Source: Bacillus fonticola
GTDB taxonomy: Bacteria > Bacillota > Bacilli > Bacillales > JC228
NCBI RefSeq assembly: GCF_012955605.1
Contig: NZ_CP052135.1
Span: 2,616,711 to 2,680,710 of the forward strand
Length of the DNA stretch: 64,000 nucleotides
Reading direction: 5' to 3'
Positions 1 to 8,934 of this stretch are shown piece after piece. The notes under the pieces are model-generated. The model did no database searches. It was not told the DNA's origin and saw nothing but the letters and a program-made list of their open reading frames with translations. The position numbers were made by a program, and so were the translations under genes. Every line of letters starts with the position of its first letter. The stretch's first letter is position 1.

Positions 1-665
1 CCGCGCAAATGTAAAAATTGGCGGAGACGCTCTTCCTTGGCTACTTGTAACTGAAAGGATTCAACTGCCTCACCGTAACCGACTAAATTCTTTTCATAAA
101 GAGCTCGAAGCAACGCATCCACTTGTTCAGCCGTATCTAAGTTTGCACGAAAAAAAGCTTTGACAAATCCAATATGACCGAGCAAAAATTTAAAAGAGCG
201 CAAGCCCACCGCACGTAATGCCTCATCCGCGATCGCAATAATCTCCGCATCTGCCGCAAAGGTTTTGTCCCCAATCAGCTCGACACCTACTTGGGTAAAC
301 TCCGCTGGTCGTCCTCCTTCTCTCTGCTGGGCACGAAACACGTTTTCTTCGTACGCCAAACGCAAAGGAAGGCGCTCTTTGGCTAACTTAGACGAAGCGA
401 CTCGTGCTATCGGTGATGTCATGTCAGGTCGTAGCACTAACGAATGTCCGTCACGATCCATAAGCGTAAATAGTTGCTGTTCTTCAATAGCCGATACTCG
501 ACCAATCGTGTCAGAATATTCTACTGTAGGCGTACCGATCATCCGATATCCCCACGATTGCATAGTGGAACACATTCCTTCTACAACCGTCTTCTTCTTT
601 TCATAATGTTCAGGGAGTGTATCGCGCATCCCCATTGGTTTTTCAAACATAAATCGCTTTGACAT
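1..665 (-). CDS. hisZ: ATP phosphoribosyltransferase regulatory subunit HisZ (N-terminal part)
   Basis: HisZ is a class II histidyl-tRNA synthetase paralogue. It pairs with the short-form HisG to form the first enzyme of histidine synthesis and carries the histidine feedback site. The visible protein begins MSKRFMFEKPMGMRDTLPE and has the synthetase-like motif LVLRPDMTSPIARVA near residue 80. The reading frame runs off the window edge, so about 220 N-terminal residues are seen and the C-terminus is missing. The start is an ATG about 6 bases after AAGGTG; an ATG five codons later (MFEKP) is possible. In Bacillus hisZ heads the his operon next to yvoF, as here. No T-box or other leader was recognised upstream. 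HisS is the main alternative, but the MFEKPxGMRDTLP start and the yvoF neighbourhood favour HisZ. Confidence 0.9.
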   Translation of the reverse strand, partial: MSKRFMFEKPMGMRDTLPEHYEKKKTVVEGMCSTMQSWGYRMIGTPTVEYSDTIGRVSAIEEQQLFTLMDRDGHSLVLRPDMTSPIARVASSKLAKERLPLRLAYEENVFRAQQREGGRPAEFTQVGVELIGDKTFAADAEIIAIADEALRAVGLRSFKFLLGHIGFVKAFFRANLDTAEQVDALLRALYEKNLVGYGEAVESFQLQVAKEERLRQFLHLR

Positions 666-1080
666 GTGAGTCACCTTACTTTCCGAAAACATCTCTATAC
701 GTTCTTGTCCCCCATTTTCTTGTAGGAGAAACACGTTTAAAATATCTGATTACTTTAGTTCGCTAATATGGTAGTAAAATGAAGTATAACGATAGTGTAC
801 TTGCCTCCTATCTTTGCGTCAAGAGATAATGCTTGATTTTGAAATACAACGGCTGTTTTCTAAAAGATTGTTGCTTCTTTTATAGAGTCTCATTGCACAA
901 TAGCTATATGATGCGACGTAATGCAAATCATATTGCTAAATATCGCTCCGGAAATACACGTAGACTCCTGCGGGAAAGCGAAGTGTATTTCCGCAGCGTA
1001 TTCTAGCAGTTTCTTCATTACGTCGCATCATGAGATTACTGTATAGTAAAAACAACAAAGAATACGAAATCAGTCGATAC
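666..1080. other. Intergenic region upstream of hisZ holding a dispersed repeat
   Basis: No gene is visible. The left part (about 670-845) should hold the hisZ promoter, but I could not pick convincing -35/-10 boxes. The right part is filled by an inverted-repeat element described separately, which runs almost up to the yvoF terminator. Confidence 0.6.
851..1063 (+). repeat. Inverted-repeat element, family M, copy 1 (short form)
   Basis: The element starts with CTGTTTTCTAAAAGATTG and ends with GTATAGTAAAAACAACAAAG. Its two halves carry the inverted core GATGCGACGTAATG (about 912-926) and CATTACGTCGCATCAT (about 1017-1032). The same left end, inverted core and right end occur at 14358-14839, and the left half occurs reversed at 9066-9197. 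The centre holds a GC-rich palindromic part (CTCCTGCGGGAAAGCG). There is no coding capacity, so it looks like a non-autonomous MITE-like element. Confidence 0.75.
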
Positions 1081-1116
1081 AAAAAAGAATAGACTTCCAT
1101 TACAAAGGAAGTCTAT
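1081..1116 (-). terminator. Rho-independent terminator of the hprK-lgt-yvoD-ppaX-yvoF run
   Basis: Read on the minus strand, stem AGACTTCC/GGAAGTCT with an 8-base loop is followed by ATTCTTTTTT, directly after the yvoF stop. Confidence 0.85.
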
Positions 1117-1118
1117 TC

Positions 1119-1604
1119 TTATTCCGGCATGCGAATCATTTGCATCGGGTTGCCACCTACAAATGCACCTGCTGGAACGTCTTTATGTACAAGTGTGGCT
1201 GCAGATACAATCGCATTGTCTCCGATCGTAACACCAGGCAGAATCGTTGTATTGGCACCAATTAAGACATTATTGCCAATCACAACTTCACCTACCCGGT
1301 ATTCTTCTATTAAATATTCATGCGCTAATATTGTGGAGTTAAACCCAATAATACAGTTATCCCCTACCCGGATCTTTTCAGGAAACATCACGTCTGGAAA
1401 TACCATGAGCGCAAACGACGTCGTTCTCCCAACAGACATCCCTAGAAAGTGCCGGTACATCCACCGTTTCCAGCTGACGAATGGCGTGTAGCGCGCCATT
1501 TGAATCACAACAAAATTGCGCGCCACCTTCCAAAAAGAAACGGTGTCATACATACGCCAAAGGGAATTCTCACCTTTCACCGGATGACGAGTCGTCCGTC
1601 TCAT
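1119..1604 (-). CDS. yvoF: Hexapeptide-repeat acetyltransferase YvoF
   Basis: This is a 161-residue acyltransferase of the left-handed beta-helix family. The C-terminal half has imperfect hexapeptide repeats (IRVGDNCIIG, VVIGNNVLIGANTTILPGV, TIGDNAIVSA) ending in the usual GNP motif (GGNPMQMIRMP). The N-terminal 60 residues have two hydrophobic stretches (about 24-45) that may associate with the membrane. Its substrate is not known; the family moves acetyl groups to sugars or cell-envelope compounds. The ATG overlaps the ppaX stop by 4 bases, so translation is probably coupled. The gene order hprK-lgt-yvoD-ppaX-yvoF matches B. subtilis, which supports the assignment more than the motif alone. 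Confidence 0.88.
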   Translation of the reverse strand: MRRTTRHPVKGENSLWRMYDTVSFWKVARNFVVIQMARYTPFVSWKRWMYRHFLGMSVGRTTSFALMVFPDVMFPEKIRVGDNCIIGFNSTILAHEYLIEEYRVGEVVIGNNVLIGANTTILPGVTIGDNAIVSAATLVHKDVPAGAFVGGNPMQMIRMPE

Positions 1605-2260
1605 CTATTTTTCTCCTCTAAAAACGTGAGCAGGTCGTCCATTGTATGCAAGATGACATCGGGTTTTAGGTCTCGGAGAAACGCTTCACCTTTTAATGAC
1701 CAACTAACTCCTGCTGTCAGCGTACTAGCCCTTTGACCAGAGAGAATGTCGTGGGAATTGTCCCCAACCATCACCGCCTCTTCTGGGTTCGACCCTAGTA
1801 ATTCCAGAGCTTTTTGTACTGGCTCTGGATGAGGTTTGGCATGTTCCACTTGATCAAGTCCAATAACGACTGGGAAAAATTCATCCAATCCAGTTAAACG
1901 CAACCCTTTTTCTACCGTAGCTTTAATCTTTGTAGACACAATCGCCAATTTGTACCCCTGTTCGTGTAAAATACGAATCGTTTCGTATACACCGTCGAAC
2001 GCTTGCACAAGCGCATCGTGGTTCTTCAAGTTGAATGATCGATACGTTGTCACCATTTCGTCCAACTCATCAGGTCTGACTCGCTGAAACGAATCCTGCA
2101 GCGGAGGCCCCATGAATTGAAGCAAGTCTTCTCTTGAATAGGTTTGCTCGGGTACATGCCTGCGAAACGTATGCTCGAATGATTGTAAAATCAATTCATT
2201 CGTATCTAATAATGTTCCATCTAAATCAAACAGAATGGTGTTGATGCTTTTGTTGTTCAT
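1601..2260 (-). CDS. ppaX: Pyrophosphatase PpaX (HAD family)
   Basis: PpaX hydrolyses the pyrophosphate released when HprK/P dephosphorylates HPr(Ser-P), pulling that reaction forward. The 219-residue protein shows the HAD motifs in order: ILFDLDGTLLDT (nucleophile Asp near residue 11), IVSTK (motif II), and VMVGDNSHDI (motif IV, about 165). The length is normal for the family. An ATG with AAGGAG upstream gives the start, which lies inside the last 35 bases of yvoD, in a different frame. Co-location with hprK two genes upstream fits the shared role in carbon catabolite control. A phosphoglycolate phosphatase label would be the common misannotation. Confidence 0.93.
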   Translation of the reverse strand: MNNKSINTILFDLDGTLLDTNELILQSFEHTFRRHVPEQTYSREDLLQFMGPPLQDSFQRVRPDELDEMVTTYRSFNLKNHDALVQAFDGVYETIRILHEQGYKLAIVSTKIKATVEKGLRLTGLDEFFPVVIGLDQVEHAKPHPEPVQKALELLGSNPEEAVMVGDNSHDILSGQRASTLTAGVSWSLKGEAFLRDLKPDVILHTMDDLLTFLEEKNR

Positions 2261-3185
2261 ACAAATTACTCCTTTTCTGCCTTCGATTCCATATGGTGGC
2301 TACGACTAATGTTAATATAACGGCGACGCCTAACCTAATGAGAAGCAGTGGCCATACCGGAATACCCAACGGAATAAAAATGAGTGTATCTTCCACAACC
2401 GCATGACACGCAACTAAAAAGATAAAAGCGAGCGTTGCATCCTTTTTGCTCACCCCGTCTTCTTTCACTGCCTGGATCATAACGCCTGCTCCGTACGCAA
2501 GACCAAATACCAAGCCTGCTGCCATCGTGGTTGACGTATTCGGTTGCATACCTAATGCTCGAGTCACCGGTGCCATCCACCGCGAGAAGACAGTCAAACC
2601 ACCACGATCCTTAATAACTTGAATGGCGACCATTAGCGGAATAACAATGATGGCAAGTTGTAATATCCCCACCGTTGCACTCCAAATCGCTTCAAGGACG
2701 ATGGCACCCCAACCTTCGATCACTTCTTCGCTTTGCGAAACAAAGCCGTATTGCGCTCGTTCGCTACCACCAGACCAAATGAGGTTGATGACAACAGCAG
2801 CTACAATCGCCAAGCCTATACGGGTCACTAATATAATCCAAAGCTTTACGCCAGTTTTCAGCGCTACACCCGTTTCAATCAGTAAGTTATGGGAGAACGA
2901 TAACATCACCGCCAACGTAAAAACTTCCTTGACGGTAAGGTCGAGCGTAAGGATAGCACCAATTCCCGCATATAAATTCAACAAGTTCCCTAGCACGAGC
3001 GGAATAGACGCTTCACCAGGGAGGCCCAGTACACTCATTAAAGGCGCCATCATTTCCATAAGCCATGGAAAAACCGGCGTGTATTGCAAAAGAGTCACGA
3101 TAAGGGTAATAGGGAAAATAACTTTCCCAAGCGTCCACGTTGTTTTCAGACCCACTTTCAACCCTTTTCCTATGGATGCTTTCAT
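2226..3185 (-). CDS. yvoD: Nucleoside-recognition (Gate) domain membrane protein YvoD
   Basis: A 319-residue integral membrane protein with about eight hydrophobic segments in two halves. Each half carries a Gate/nucleoside-recognition-like core (PLVLGNLLNLYAGIGAIL near 62-80; AGLVFGLAYGAGVMIQAVKEDGV near 225-247). The two-fold arrangement resembles the SpmA/SpmB and FeoB gate fold; transport of a small solute is plausible but unproven. The ATG has GGGAGGT 7 bases upstream. It lies between lgt and ppaX as in B. subtilis and overlaps ppaX by 35 bases. Confidence 0.88.
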   Translation of the reverse strand: MKASIGKGLKVGLKTTWTLGKVIFPITLIVTLLQYTPVFPWLMEMMAPLMSVLGLPGEASIPLVLGNLLNLYAGIGAILTLDLTVKEVFTLAVMLSFSHNLLIETGVALKTGVKLWIILVTRIGLAIVAAVVINLIWSGGSERAQYGFVSQSEEVIEGWGAIVLEAIWSATVGILQLAIIVIPLMVAIQVIKDRGGLTVFSRWMAPVTRALGMQPNTSTTMAAGLVFGLAYGAGVMIQAVKEDGVSKKDATLAFIFLVACHAVVEDTLIFIPLGIPVWPLLLIRLGVAVILTLVVATIWNRRQKRSNLYEQQKHQHHSV

Positions 3186-3234
3186 TGCCTGTACCTCCCT
3201 GTTGTAAGGTGAGCACCTGGACCTATTTGCTTTA

Positions 3235-4035
3235 TTATTTGTCCAAATACCTTTTATCTGCCTTACCCGTTTTCCGACGAACGATGAGTACGGCTAAAGC
3301 ACCCACAATCAATACAACAGAAATCACTTGGGCTATGCGCAAATCTGCCGTTAACATGAGGCTGTCAGTCCGCATGCCTTCAATAAAGAAACGTCCGAAA
3401 GAGTACCAGATGATATAAACTAAGAACATTTCTCCACGGCGTAAGTTGACACGACGTAACCATAGAAGTAATAGGATCCCTGCAGTGCTCCATAGTGATT
3501 CATACAAAAATGTCGGGTGATAGTAAACTCCATCTATATACATTTGGTTAATGATCCAGTCAGGCAAAAACAGCCCTTCGAGAAACTCGCGTGAGACCTC
3601 TCCTCCATGCGCTTCTTGGTTCATAAAGTTTCCCCAACGACCAATGGCTTGCCCCACCAAAATACTCGGTGCAACAATATCCGCCAGCTTCCAAAACGAG
3701 ATTCCTTTTACCTTGCAGAATATGATACCTGTTAGTACTGCCCCAATTAACCCGCCGTGAATGGCGATGCCACCTTCCCAAATTTGAATGATTTGACCAG
3801 GGTTTTGAAGATAATAGTCTAGTTCAAATAGTACGTAATATAAGCGCGCACTTACAATTGCAATCGGTATAGCCCATAACAGAAGGTCTGCAATAATATC
3901 TTTGTCAAAACCTCGTCTGTCCGACTCACGCATCGCGAGCCATAATCCTAGAAAAATGCCCAATCCAATCAGGATCCCGTACCACCTCACTTCGAGGGGA
4001 CCAAGGTCTAATGCTATGGGGTTCAATGGTTCCAT
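3235..4035 (-). CDS. lgt: Prolipoprotein diacylglyceryl transferase Lgt
   Basis: Lgt transfers diacylglycerol from phosphatidylglycerol to the lipobox cysteine of pre-lipoproteins in the cytoplasmic membrane. The 266-residue, seven-helix protein has the expected signature [14 protein letters not shown] (about 132-145), the catalytic [10 protein letters not shown] segment (about 90-99), and FLYESLW. Several lipoproteins in this window (CccB, the two ABC binding proteins) would be its substrates. Lgt lies 20 bases after hprK, probably in one transcript. Confidence 0.97.
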   Translation of the reverse strand: MEPLNPIALDLGPLEVRWYGILIGLGIFLGLWLAMRESDRRGFDKDIIADLLLWAIPIAIVSARLYYVLFELDYYLQNPGQIIQIWEGGIAIHGGLIGAVLTGIIFCKVKGISFWKLADIVAPSILVGQAIGRWGNFMNQEAHGGEVSREFLEGLFLPDWIINQMYIDGVYYHPTFLYESLWSTAGILLLLWLRRVNLRRGEMFLVYIIWYSFGRFFIEGMRTDSLMLTADLRIAQVISVVLIVGALAVLIVRRKTGKADKRYLDK

Positions 4036-4055
4036 TGTTCGTCTCTCCCTACTAA

Positions 4056-4991
4056 TTAGTCTAGTTCTTTATCAGCATCTACGATCACATGATTCAATTT
4101 CTCTGTAAATTGCTGTGCCGCGTTTACACCCATTCGCTTTAAACGGAAGTTCATGGCAGCCACTTCAATAATAACAGCTAAGTTTCGACCTGGACGGACA
4201 GGAATCGTAAGCTGCGTAATGTTCGTATCAATGATCCGCATCTTTTCTTCATCAAGTCCTAACCGATCATACTGTTTTGTCGGATCCCATAACTCTAAGT
4301 TTATGCAGAGTGTAATCCGTTTAAAGCTCCGAACGGCTCCTGCTCCGAAAAGCGTCATCACATTAATAATGCCTAATCCTCGTATCTCTAACAAGTGTTC
4401 AATAAGCTCGGGTGCGCTACCAACGAGTGTGTCTTCATCCTCTTGACGAATTTCAACACAGTCGTCTGCCACGAGGCGATGTCCTCGCTTAACAAGTTCT
4501 AAAGCTGTCTCACTTTTTCCGACACCGCTTTTCCCCATAATCAGAACACCGACTCCATAAATATCGACGAGTACCCCATGAATGGCCGTTGTTGGGGCAA
4601 GTTTCCCCTCTAGGTAATTAGTGAGGCGACTGGAAAGACGCGTGGTCTTCATAGAAGAACGCATGATCGGAACGCCTTCTCTTCTAGAAGCCTCGATTAA
4701 CTCATCAGGTACCTCTAGTCCCCGCGTGACGATAATACCTGGAGTAATATCTTGGCATAGCCCAGCCATTCGATCACTTTTTTCCTTTTCTGAAAGCTTT
4801 TGAAAAAAAGTAAGCTCTGTTTTTCCGAGTAACTGAATGCGTTCTGCAGGATAATAATCAAAGTATCCAGCAACCTCTAAGCCAGGACGAGATAAGTCAC
4901 TCGTCACGATTGGTCGGTGCACCCCTTCTTCACCACTCAGGAGTTCTAAGTGGAACTTTTCAATAAGATCTTCTGTGCGTACCTTCGCCAT
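4056..4991 (-). CDS. hprK: HPr kinase/phosphorylase HprK/P
   Basis: HprK/P phosphorylates HPr on Ser46 with ATP and reverses this by phosphorolysis, setting catabolite repression. The protein (311 residues from MAKVRTEDL) has the N-terminal domain, the P-loop [10 protein letters not shown] (about 152-161), the following DD pair near 176, and the family signature [17 protein letters not shown]. There are two adjacent ATGs after AAAGGAGG. I chose the second (4991) because its spacing is better and its N-terminus matches the family; 4994 adds one Met. It heads a run with lgt, yvoD, ppaX and yvoF. Confidence 0.97.
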   Translation of the reverse strand: MAKVRTEDLIEKFHLELLSGEEGVHRPIVTSDLSRPGLEVAGYFDYYPAERIQLLGKTELTFFQKLSEKEKSDRMAGLCQDITPGIIVTRGLEVPDELIEASRREGVPIMRSSMKTTRLSSRLTNYLEGKLAPTTAIHGVLVDIYGVGVLIMGKSGVGKSETALELVKRGHRLVADDCVEIRQEDEDTLVGSAPELIEHLLEIRGLGIINVMTLFGAGAVRSFKRITLCINLELWDPTKQYDRLGLDEEKMRIIDTNITQLTIPVRPGRNLAVIIEVAAMNFRLKRMGVNAAQQFTEKLNHVIVDADKELD

Positions 4992-4994
4992 CAT

Positions 4995-5226
4995 GATCCT
5001 CCTTTCAAACAGGGGCGTTCTTACAATCTGTTGTTACAATATTCCATAACGATACCATGAGATAGAGCCCTAATGACGTAATCCTAGTTCATACATTACG
5101 ACCCATCGTTCGTTATTGTACCACGAATTTTAGCGCATTCTAAACTCTTATAGAGAAGTTGAGAATTGTTCACATCTTTCAATAAACTTTCAGGAAGCTT
5201 GCCTTGATAGTAGGTTATGTAACACT
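4995..5226. other. Divergent promoter region between hprK and nagA
   Basis: The hprK and nagA genes diverge across about 310 bases. The left part is AT-rich with no gene or RNA recognised. The hprK promoter must lie here, but I cannot place it confidently. Confidence 0.5.
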
Positions 5227-5276
5227 ATTGGTATATACATATACATTTCATTTTGGTATAATTATTGTATACAAAA
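5227..5276 (+). promoter_or_regulatory. Candidate NagR/GntR-type operators and -10 of the nagAB operon
   Basis: Two inverted repeats lie just upstream of nagA. The first is GTATATACATATAC (5231-5244), preceded by ATTG so that it reads ATTGGTATA, the core seen in NagR (YvoA) dre sites. The second (5251-5276) has arms TTTTGgTATA and TATACAAAA and contains TATAAT (5257-5262), a possible -10. Repressor identity is inferred, because no regulator gene is adjacent. Confidence 0.5.
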
Positions 5277-5301
5277 TTTAAAACGCAAAGAGGGAAACGC
5301 A

Positions 5302-6465
5302 ATGTGGATCCGAAATGTGCACGTCGTAACTGAAAGTAAAATGTTGCCCTCATCGAGTGTGCGTATTCAAGAAGGGAAAATTGCTGAAATTAGAAAATCA
5401 CATGTTCCCATCGAAGACTCTATGGACGGGAAGGGACTCTTTCTTATGCCAGGTTTTATAGATATTCACATTCATGGGGCCCACGGAGCAGACGTCATGG
5501 ACGGCACACTAGAAGCATTAGAAACCATATCGCAAACATTACCGCAAGAAGGAACGACATCATTTTTAGCAACGACGTTGACTCAAAGTAAAGCTGCTAT
5601 TGTAGAGGCTTTGCGTACGGTAGCTACTTTCCGAAAACATTCTACTTGCTCTGGTAGTGAATTACTAGGTGTTCATTTAGAGGGCCCCTTTTTGGAGCAA
5701 AAACGAGCTGGTGCACAGCCGAAAGAGTATTTGCGCCGCCCAGATGTATCTTTGTTCGATGAGTGGCAGCTGATAGCTGGGGGGGCGATTCGTATTGTTA
5801 CACTTGCTCCAGAAATTGCAGGAGGATTGCAATTGATTCAGCACCTACACAAGCAAAACATTATTCCTTCTATTGGGCACTCTGACGCACTAGGTCATGA
5901 CATGGTACAAGCAATCGAGTCCGGCGCTTCCCAAGTGACCCATATGTACAATGGTATGCGTGGCTTGCACCACCGTGAACCAGGCGTAGCAGGTATCGCC
6001 TTACAGCGGGAGGAGCTATTCGTAGAGATGATCGCTGACGGAGTGCACGTTCGTCCGGAAGTCGTCGATGTGACGATTCGAGCGAAAGGCGTAGACCGAG
6101 TGCTACTTATTACAGACGCCATGCGCGCAAAAGGACTTAAGGATGGCTCATATAGCTTAGGCGGGCAGCCCGTTTCTGTACAAGGAAAAGAAGCTCTCCT
6201 TCCAGATGGAACACTCGCTGGTAGTGTTCTAAAAATGAACGAAGTCATTCCCTTCTTACTCCAATTAGGATACTCACTCACTGACATCGCCAAAATGACG
6301 AGTACGAATCAAGCCAAACGATTGCGATGTGACGACAGAAAAGGGTCTATATCTGTTGGTAAAGATGCGGACTTCGTATTGGTCGATCTAAACGGAAACG
6401 TGCACGAAACTTGGATTAGGGGTCATTCTGTTTACAAGAAAGGGGGAGAGGACTTTGAACATTGA
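5302..6465 (+). CDS. nagA: N-acetylglucosamine-6-phosphate deacetylase NagA
   Basis: NagA removes the acetyl group from GlcNAc-6-phosphate to give glucosamine-6-phosphate in the cytosol. The 387-residue amidohydrolase has the HIH metal pair (56 and 58) in GFIDIHIHGAHG, the metal-ligand Glu in HLEGPF (E127), IGHSDA (H193), THMYNGM (H214), and the catalytic Asp in LLITDAM (D272). The ATG has AGAGGGA upstream. It overlaps nagB by 11 bases, giving a two-gene operon. Length and all key residues are normal, so it should be active. Confidence 0.97.
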   Translation: MWIRNVHVVTESKMLPSSSVRIQEGKIAEIRKSHVPIEDSMDGKGLFLMPGFIDIHIHGAHGADVMDGTLEALETISQTLPQEGTTSFLATTLTQSKAAIVEALRTVATFRKHSTCSGSELLGVHLEGPFLEQKRAGAQPKEYLRRPDVSLFDEWQLIAGGAIRIVTLAPEIAGGLQLIQHLHKQNIIPSIGHSDALGHDMVQAIESGASQVTHMYNGMRGLHHREPGVAGIALQREELFVEMIADGVHVRPEVVDVTIRAKGVDRVLLITDAMRAKGLKDGSYSLGGQPVSVQGKEALLPDGTLAGSVLKMNEVIPFLLQLGYSLTDIAKMTSTNQAKRLRCDDRKGSISVGKDADFVLVDLNGNVHETWIRGHSVYKKGGEDFEH

Positions 6466-7192
6466 GGTATGTAAACAAGCGGAAGATGTGGGGATAAAAG
6501 CAGCTGAACTCGTTGTCCAGGAACGAAAGCAGACCTCTTCATTTGTACTCGGCTGTGCCACGGGTGGTACCCCCATCCCTTTTTACCGTGAGCTAGTGAG
6601 TGCGCATTACGCCGGTAGAATCTCCTTTACCGACGTTCAGACGCTCAATTTAGATGAATACGTCGGTTTATCCCAAAACGATCCTCAGTCCTACTACGCG
6701 TATATGCAGGAGCACTTATTTCAGTACGTAAATTTGCCCTCAACACATACGCACTTACCAAACGGGACAGCAAATTCATTGCCAGAAGAGTGTAGGAGGT
6801 ATGAATCGCTTTTCACATCCTACCCTGTCGACGTGCAAATTTTAGGCCTCGGTCATAATGGACATATTGGATTTAACGAACCGGGATCTTCTCTAAACTC
6901 CACAACGAGAATTGTCAAACTTGCCGAGGAAACAAGGCAAGCAAACGCACGTTATTTTTCTTCTGCTGAGGAAGTGCCTTCAAGGGCCATCACCGCAGGG
7001 ATCCGTACCATAATGCGAGCAAAGCACATCGTTCTACTTGTGAGTGGTGAGAACAAAAAAGCAGCTATGACACAGCTATTAAATACACGTCAAGCAACTG
7101 AACAGTTTCCCGCTTCTGTGCTGTGGACTCATCCCCAAGTGACCATTTTCGTAGACGAGGCAGCTTGTCCCGAAGCAGTGTCTACGATTTGA
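6455..7192 (+). CDS. nagB: Glucosamine-6-phosphate deaminase NagB
   Basis: NagB converts glucosamine-6-phosphate to fructose-6-phosphate and ammonia, completing GlcNAc entry into glycolysis. It has 245 residues with LNLDEYVGL (D67/E68) and GLGHNGHIGFNEPGS (131-145), which hold the catalytic Asp/His/Glu set. The family often reads GxGxDGHIAFNEP; here Asn replaces the Asp of the DGH triplet, as in many Bacillus NagB proteins. The start is TTG, within the end of nagA and behind a strong GGGGGAGAGG ribosome site. In Bacillus a nagR (yvoA) repressor gene normally follows; here a terminator follows instead. Confidence 0.95.
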   Translation: MNIEVCKQAEDVGIKAAELVVQERKQTSSFVLGCATGGTPIPFYRELVSAHYAGRISFTDVQTLNLDEYVGLSQNDPQSYYAYMQEHLFQYVNLPSTHTHLPNGTANSLPEECRRYESLFTSYPVDVQILGLGHNGHIGFNEPGSSLNSTTRIVKLAEETRQANARYFSSAEEVPSRAITAGIRTIMRAKHIVLLVSGENKKAAMTQLLNTRQATEQFPASVLWTHPQVTIFVDEAACPEAVSTI

Positions 7193-7203
7193 GAACAATT
7201 CGA

Positions 7204-7244
7204 AAAGCGGTACTTCTCGATTCACGAGTTGTACCGCTTTCTTT
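7204..7244. terminator. Bidirectional terminator between nagB and the yvlC-type gene
   Basis: Perfect 10-bp stem AAAGCGGTAC/GTACCGCTTT with a 17-base loop. T-rich sequence on the plus side and A-rich sequence on the other allow use from both strands; it separates convergent genes. Confidence 0.8.
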
Positions 7245-7246
7245 AC

Positions 7247-7438
7247 CTATGCCTTTTTCTCCGAAGGCATGATATACACAAGTGTCGCATAAACCAGTAA
7301 ACTTGGGATAAACCCCCGGACTACAAACACCACCATGTATAACAGACGAATGAGTGTTGAATTCATCCTTAGCGATTTCGCGATGCCACCACATACTCCG
7401 GCTACTTTTCGATCGTTTTGCTCACGAACCCAATTCAC
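7247..7438 (-). CDS. PspC-domain small membrane protein (YvlC type)
   Basis: A 63-residue PspC-domain protein: the cytoplasmic motif DRKVAGVCGGIAKSL (about 8-22) is followed by LIRLLYMVV and a transmembrane segment to about residue 55. PspC domains link envelope stress sensing to membrane protection. I chose GTG at 7438, 8 bases after GGAGG; an ATG two codons upstream (7444) is too close to the ribosome site. It is the third gene of a yvlA-yvlB-yvlC-like operon. In B. subtilis that operon is in the sigma-W regulon, and the promoter seen at 8935-8963 agrees. Confidence 0.85.
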   Translation of the reverse strand: MNWVREQNDRKVAGVCGGIAKSLRMNSTLIRLLYMVVFVVRGFIPSLLVYATLVYIMPSEKKA

Positions 7439-7470
7439 TGTCATTCCCTCCTTCGCTTTCCTTACAAGCG

Positions 7471-8544
7471 TTAGGAAGATGAAACGGAAGCCGATTTAAT
7501 TGTAATGGTACCTGTTTTCGTTTGTGCAAACAAATGCACGGTTGGCGGCAGTCCCTCTTCGTGTTGCAGACGAAACCGCTTGGAAAGCCAATCTTCTTTT
7601 TCGCGCACAGACCTAGTGTTAGGCAATGAAACATTCACTGTGCCAAAGTTCGTTTCACAATCACCTGTGACAACGGTTCCGGATGGAAGTTGGCATTCAA
7701 TGCTTCCGGTACTTGCCTTCGCATAAATTGCTTCGGTTTTTGCACTGCGAGGAAGAATCAATAAATTTCCATTAAATGACTGAACGTCAAACGAGCGAAT
7801 TTCTCCCTCACACGTGATTTTTCCATTAAGTGTTTCTGCATCGAGACGATCTGCAATAATTTGCTTGCAATGAATCGTCCCATTTGCTGCTTCGGCTTCT
7901 ATCTGCTCCGCTTGACAATGTTGCATCGTCAGCTTCCCGTTTCCTGTCTTCACTTGTAGCTTGTTTGCTACTAAGTGTTCTCCGAAAAAGCTCCCGTTAA
8001 CCAACTTCCCTCGAATCACTTCATACGATTGTGACGGAACGTGAAGAACAGCCTTTACTTTTATCAACTTAGGCTGAGTCGCTAAGCGTAACATTCCTTT
8101 GTGAACGTTACACTCCGTCTCTTTCAAGAAGGTTTTCTTCGCTTCTTCAGGATTATCGGCGCGGTAAACAGTCGCTTCACAACGGACTTGTGCATAAGGC
8201 TCATCCCAAGGTCGGATTTCGACTGAACCGTACGTAACGTCTACGTGAATCTCATCAATGGGCGCTTCCTCTAATAGAAACACATGGGAGATTTTTTCAT
8301 ACTTCGTCACCTCATGCTCAATGTCCTTTACCTTTTGGATCGCTTGGTTTAGAAAACTTGATAATCGTTCTTTTCGGGATCCGTCCTGTTCCTTTTTCTT
8401 GTGATCCTCTCCATTTGACAGAAACCATGTATCAAGTGAATCATCGTTTTCTTCTATGTGTTGAAGTTGATCCATCGCCTCTTCGACTGAAAGCTTTCCT
8501 TCTTGGACTAGACGCAAAATTCGTCTTCTCTCAGATGTTGACAC
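7471..8544 (-). CDS. DUF4097 adhesin-fold protein with N-terminal SHOCT-like domain (YvlB/LiaX type)
   Basis: A 357-residue soluble protein. Residues 1-35 (SERRRILRLVQEGKLSVEEAMDQLQHIEE) form the short helical bundle seen at the N-terminus of YvlB and LiaX. Residues about 95-355 form a DUF4097 beta-solenoid-like domain with repeated short strands (VKTGNGKLTMQHC, AEAANGTIHCKQI, AETLNGKITCEG). In Enterococcus, LiaX senses antimicrobial peptides and tunes the Lia envelope-stress response. Whether this one is secreted is unclear, as no signal peptide is visible. The start is GTG at 8544 behind AAAGGGAGG; the longer open frame to 8619 overlaps the preceding gene and is not used. Confidence 0.85.
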   Translation of the reverse strand: MSTSERRRILRLVQEGKLSVEEAMDQLQHIEENDDSLDTWFLSNGEDHKKKEQDGSRKERLSSFLNQAIQKVKDIEHEVTKYEKISHVFLLEEAPIDEIHVDVTYGSVEIRPWDEPYAQVRCEATVYRADNPEEAKKTFLKETECNVHKGMLRLATQPKLIKVKAVLHVPSQSYEVIRGKLVNGSFFGEHLVANKLQVKTGNGKLTMQHCQAEQIEAEAANGTIHCKQIIADRLDAETLNGKITCEGEIRSFDVQSFNGNLLILPRSAKTEAIYAKASTGSIECQLPSGTVVTGDCETNFGTVNVSLPNTRSVREKEDWLSKRFRLQHEEGLPPTVHLFAQTKTGTITIKSASVSSS

Positions 8545-8564
8545 GTGCAGTCCTCCCTTTAACG

Positions 8565-8903
8565 TTAAAATACTCCTCCATTTTCTTGTAGAACTTGAAT
8601 TCCTTTTATCACGTTCCAAATGAGTATAATGAAATCGACGATAACCATGATGATGATAAACAAGACTCCTCCAAAAGCAAAAGCATCTGTACCAGCTATC
8701 GCCCCGCTAATCACAATGGCTATACCAATTATAAATAAAATAAAGGGTAGCAAATGTGATAAGAAAGCCGCCTTAGCATGGCGCTTCACATATTCACTCG
8801 ATGTAATAAAGTACACGACGATCGGAAAGAGAAAGCCAGCAAAGAACAAACTAAAGTAGCAAAGTGACGCCAAAATTTGCCCTGTTCGTTCTGTTTTTGA
8901 CAT
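8565..8903 (-). CDS. DUF4870 membrane protein (YvlA type)
   Basis: A 112-residue membrane protein with three hydrophobic helices (about 12-32, 48-70, 77-98). It has the DUF4870 pattern: a short N-terminal cap, SSEYVKRHAKAAF after helix 1, and a C-terminal WNVIKGIQVLQENG. Function is unknown. It is the first gene of the yvl-like operon, with GGGAGGG upstream of its ATG and a sigma-W-like promoter 32 bases further up. The next gene starts about 20 bases after its stop. Confidence 0.85.
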   Translation of the reverse strand: MSKTERTGQILASLCYFSLFFAGFLFPIVVYFITSSEYVKRHAKAAFLSHLLPFILFIIGIAIVISGAIAGTDAFAFGGVLFIIIMVIVDFIILIWNVIKGIQVLQENGGVF

Positions 8904-8934
8904 AAAACACCCTCCCTTCCTGTTCCTCTTTCAC

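Noticed and set aside
7422..7634. 70-codon minus-strand frame overlapping the yvlB-type gene
   Set aside because: It lies inside or across the yvlB and yvlC coding frames without its own start signal.
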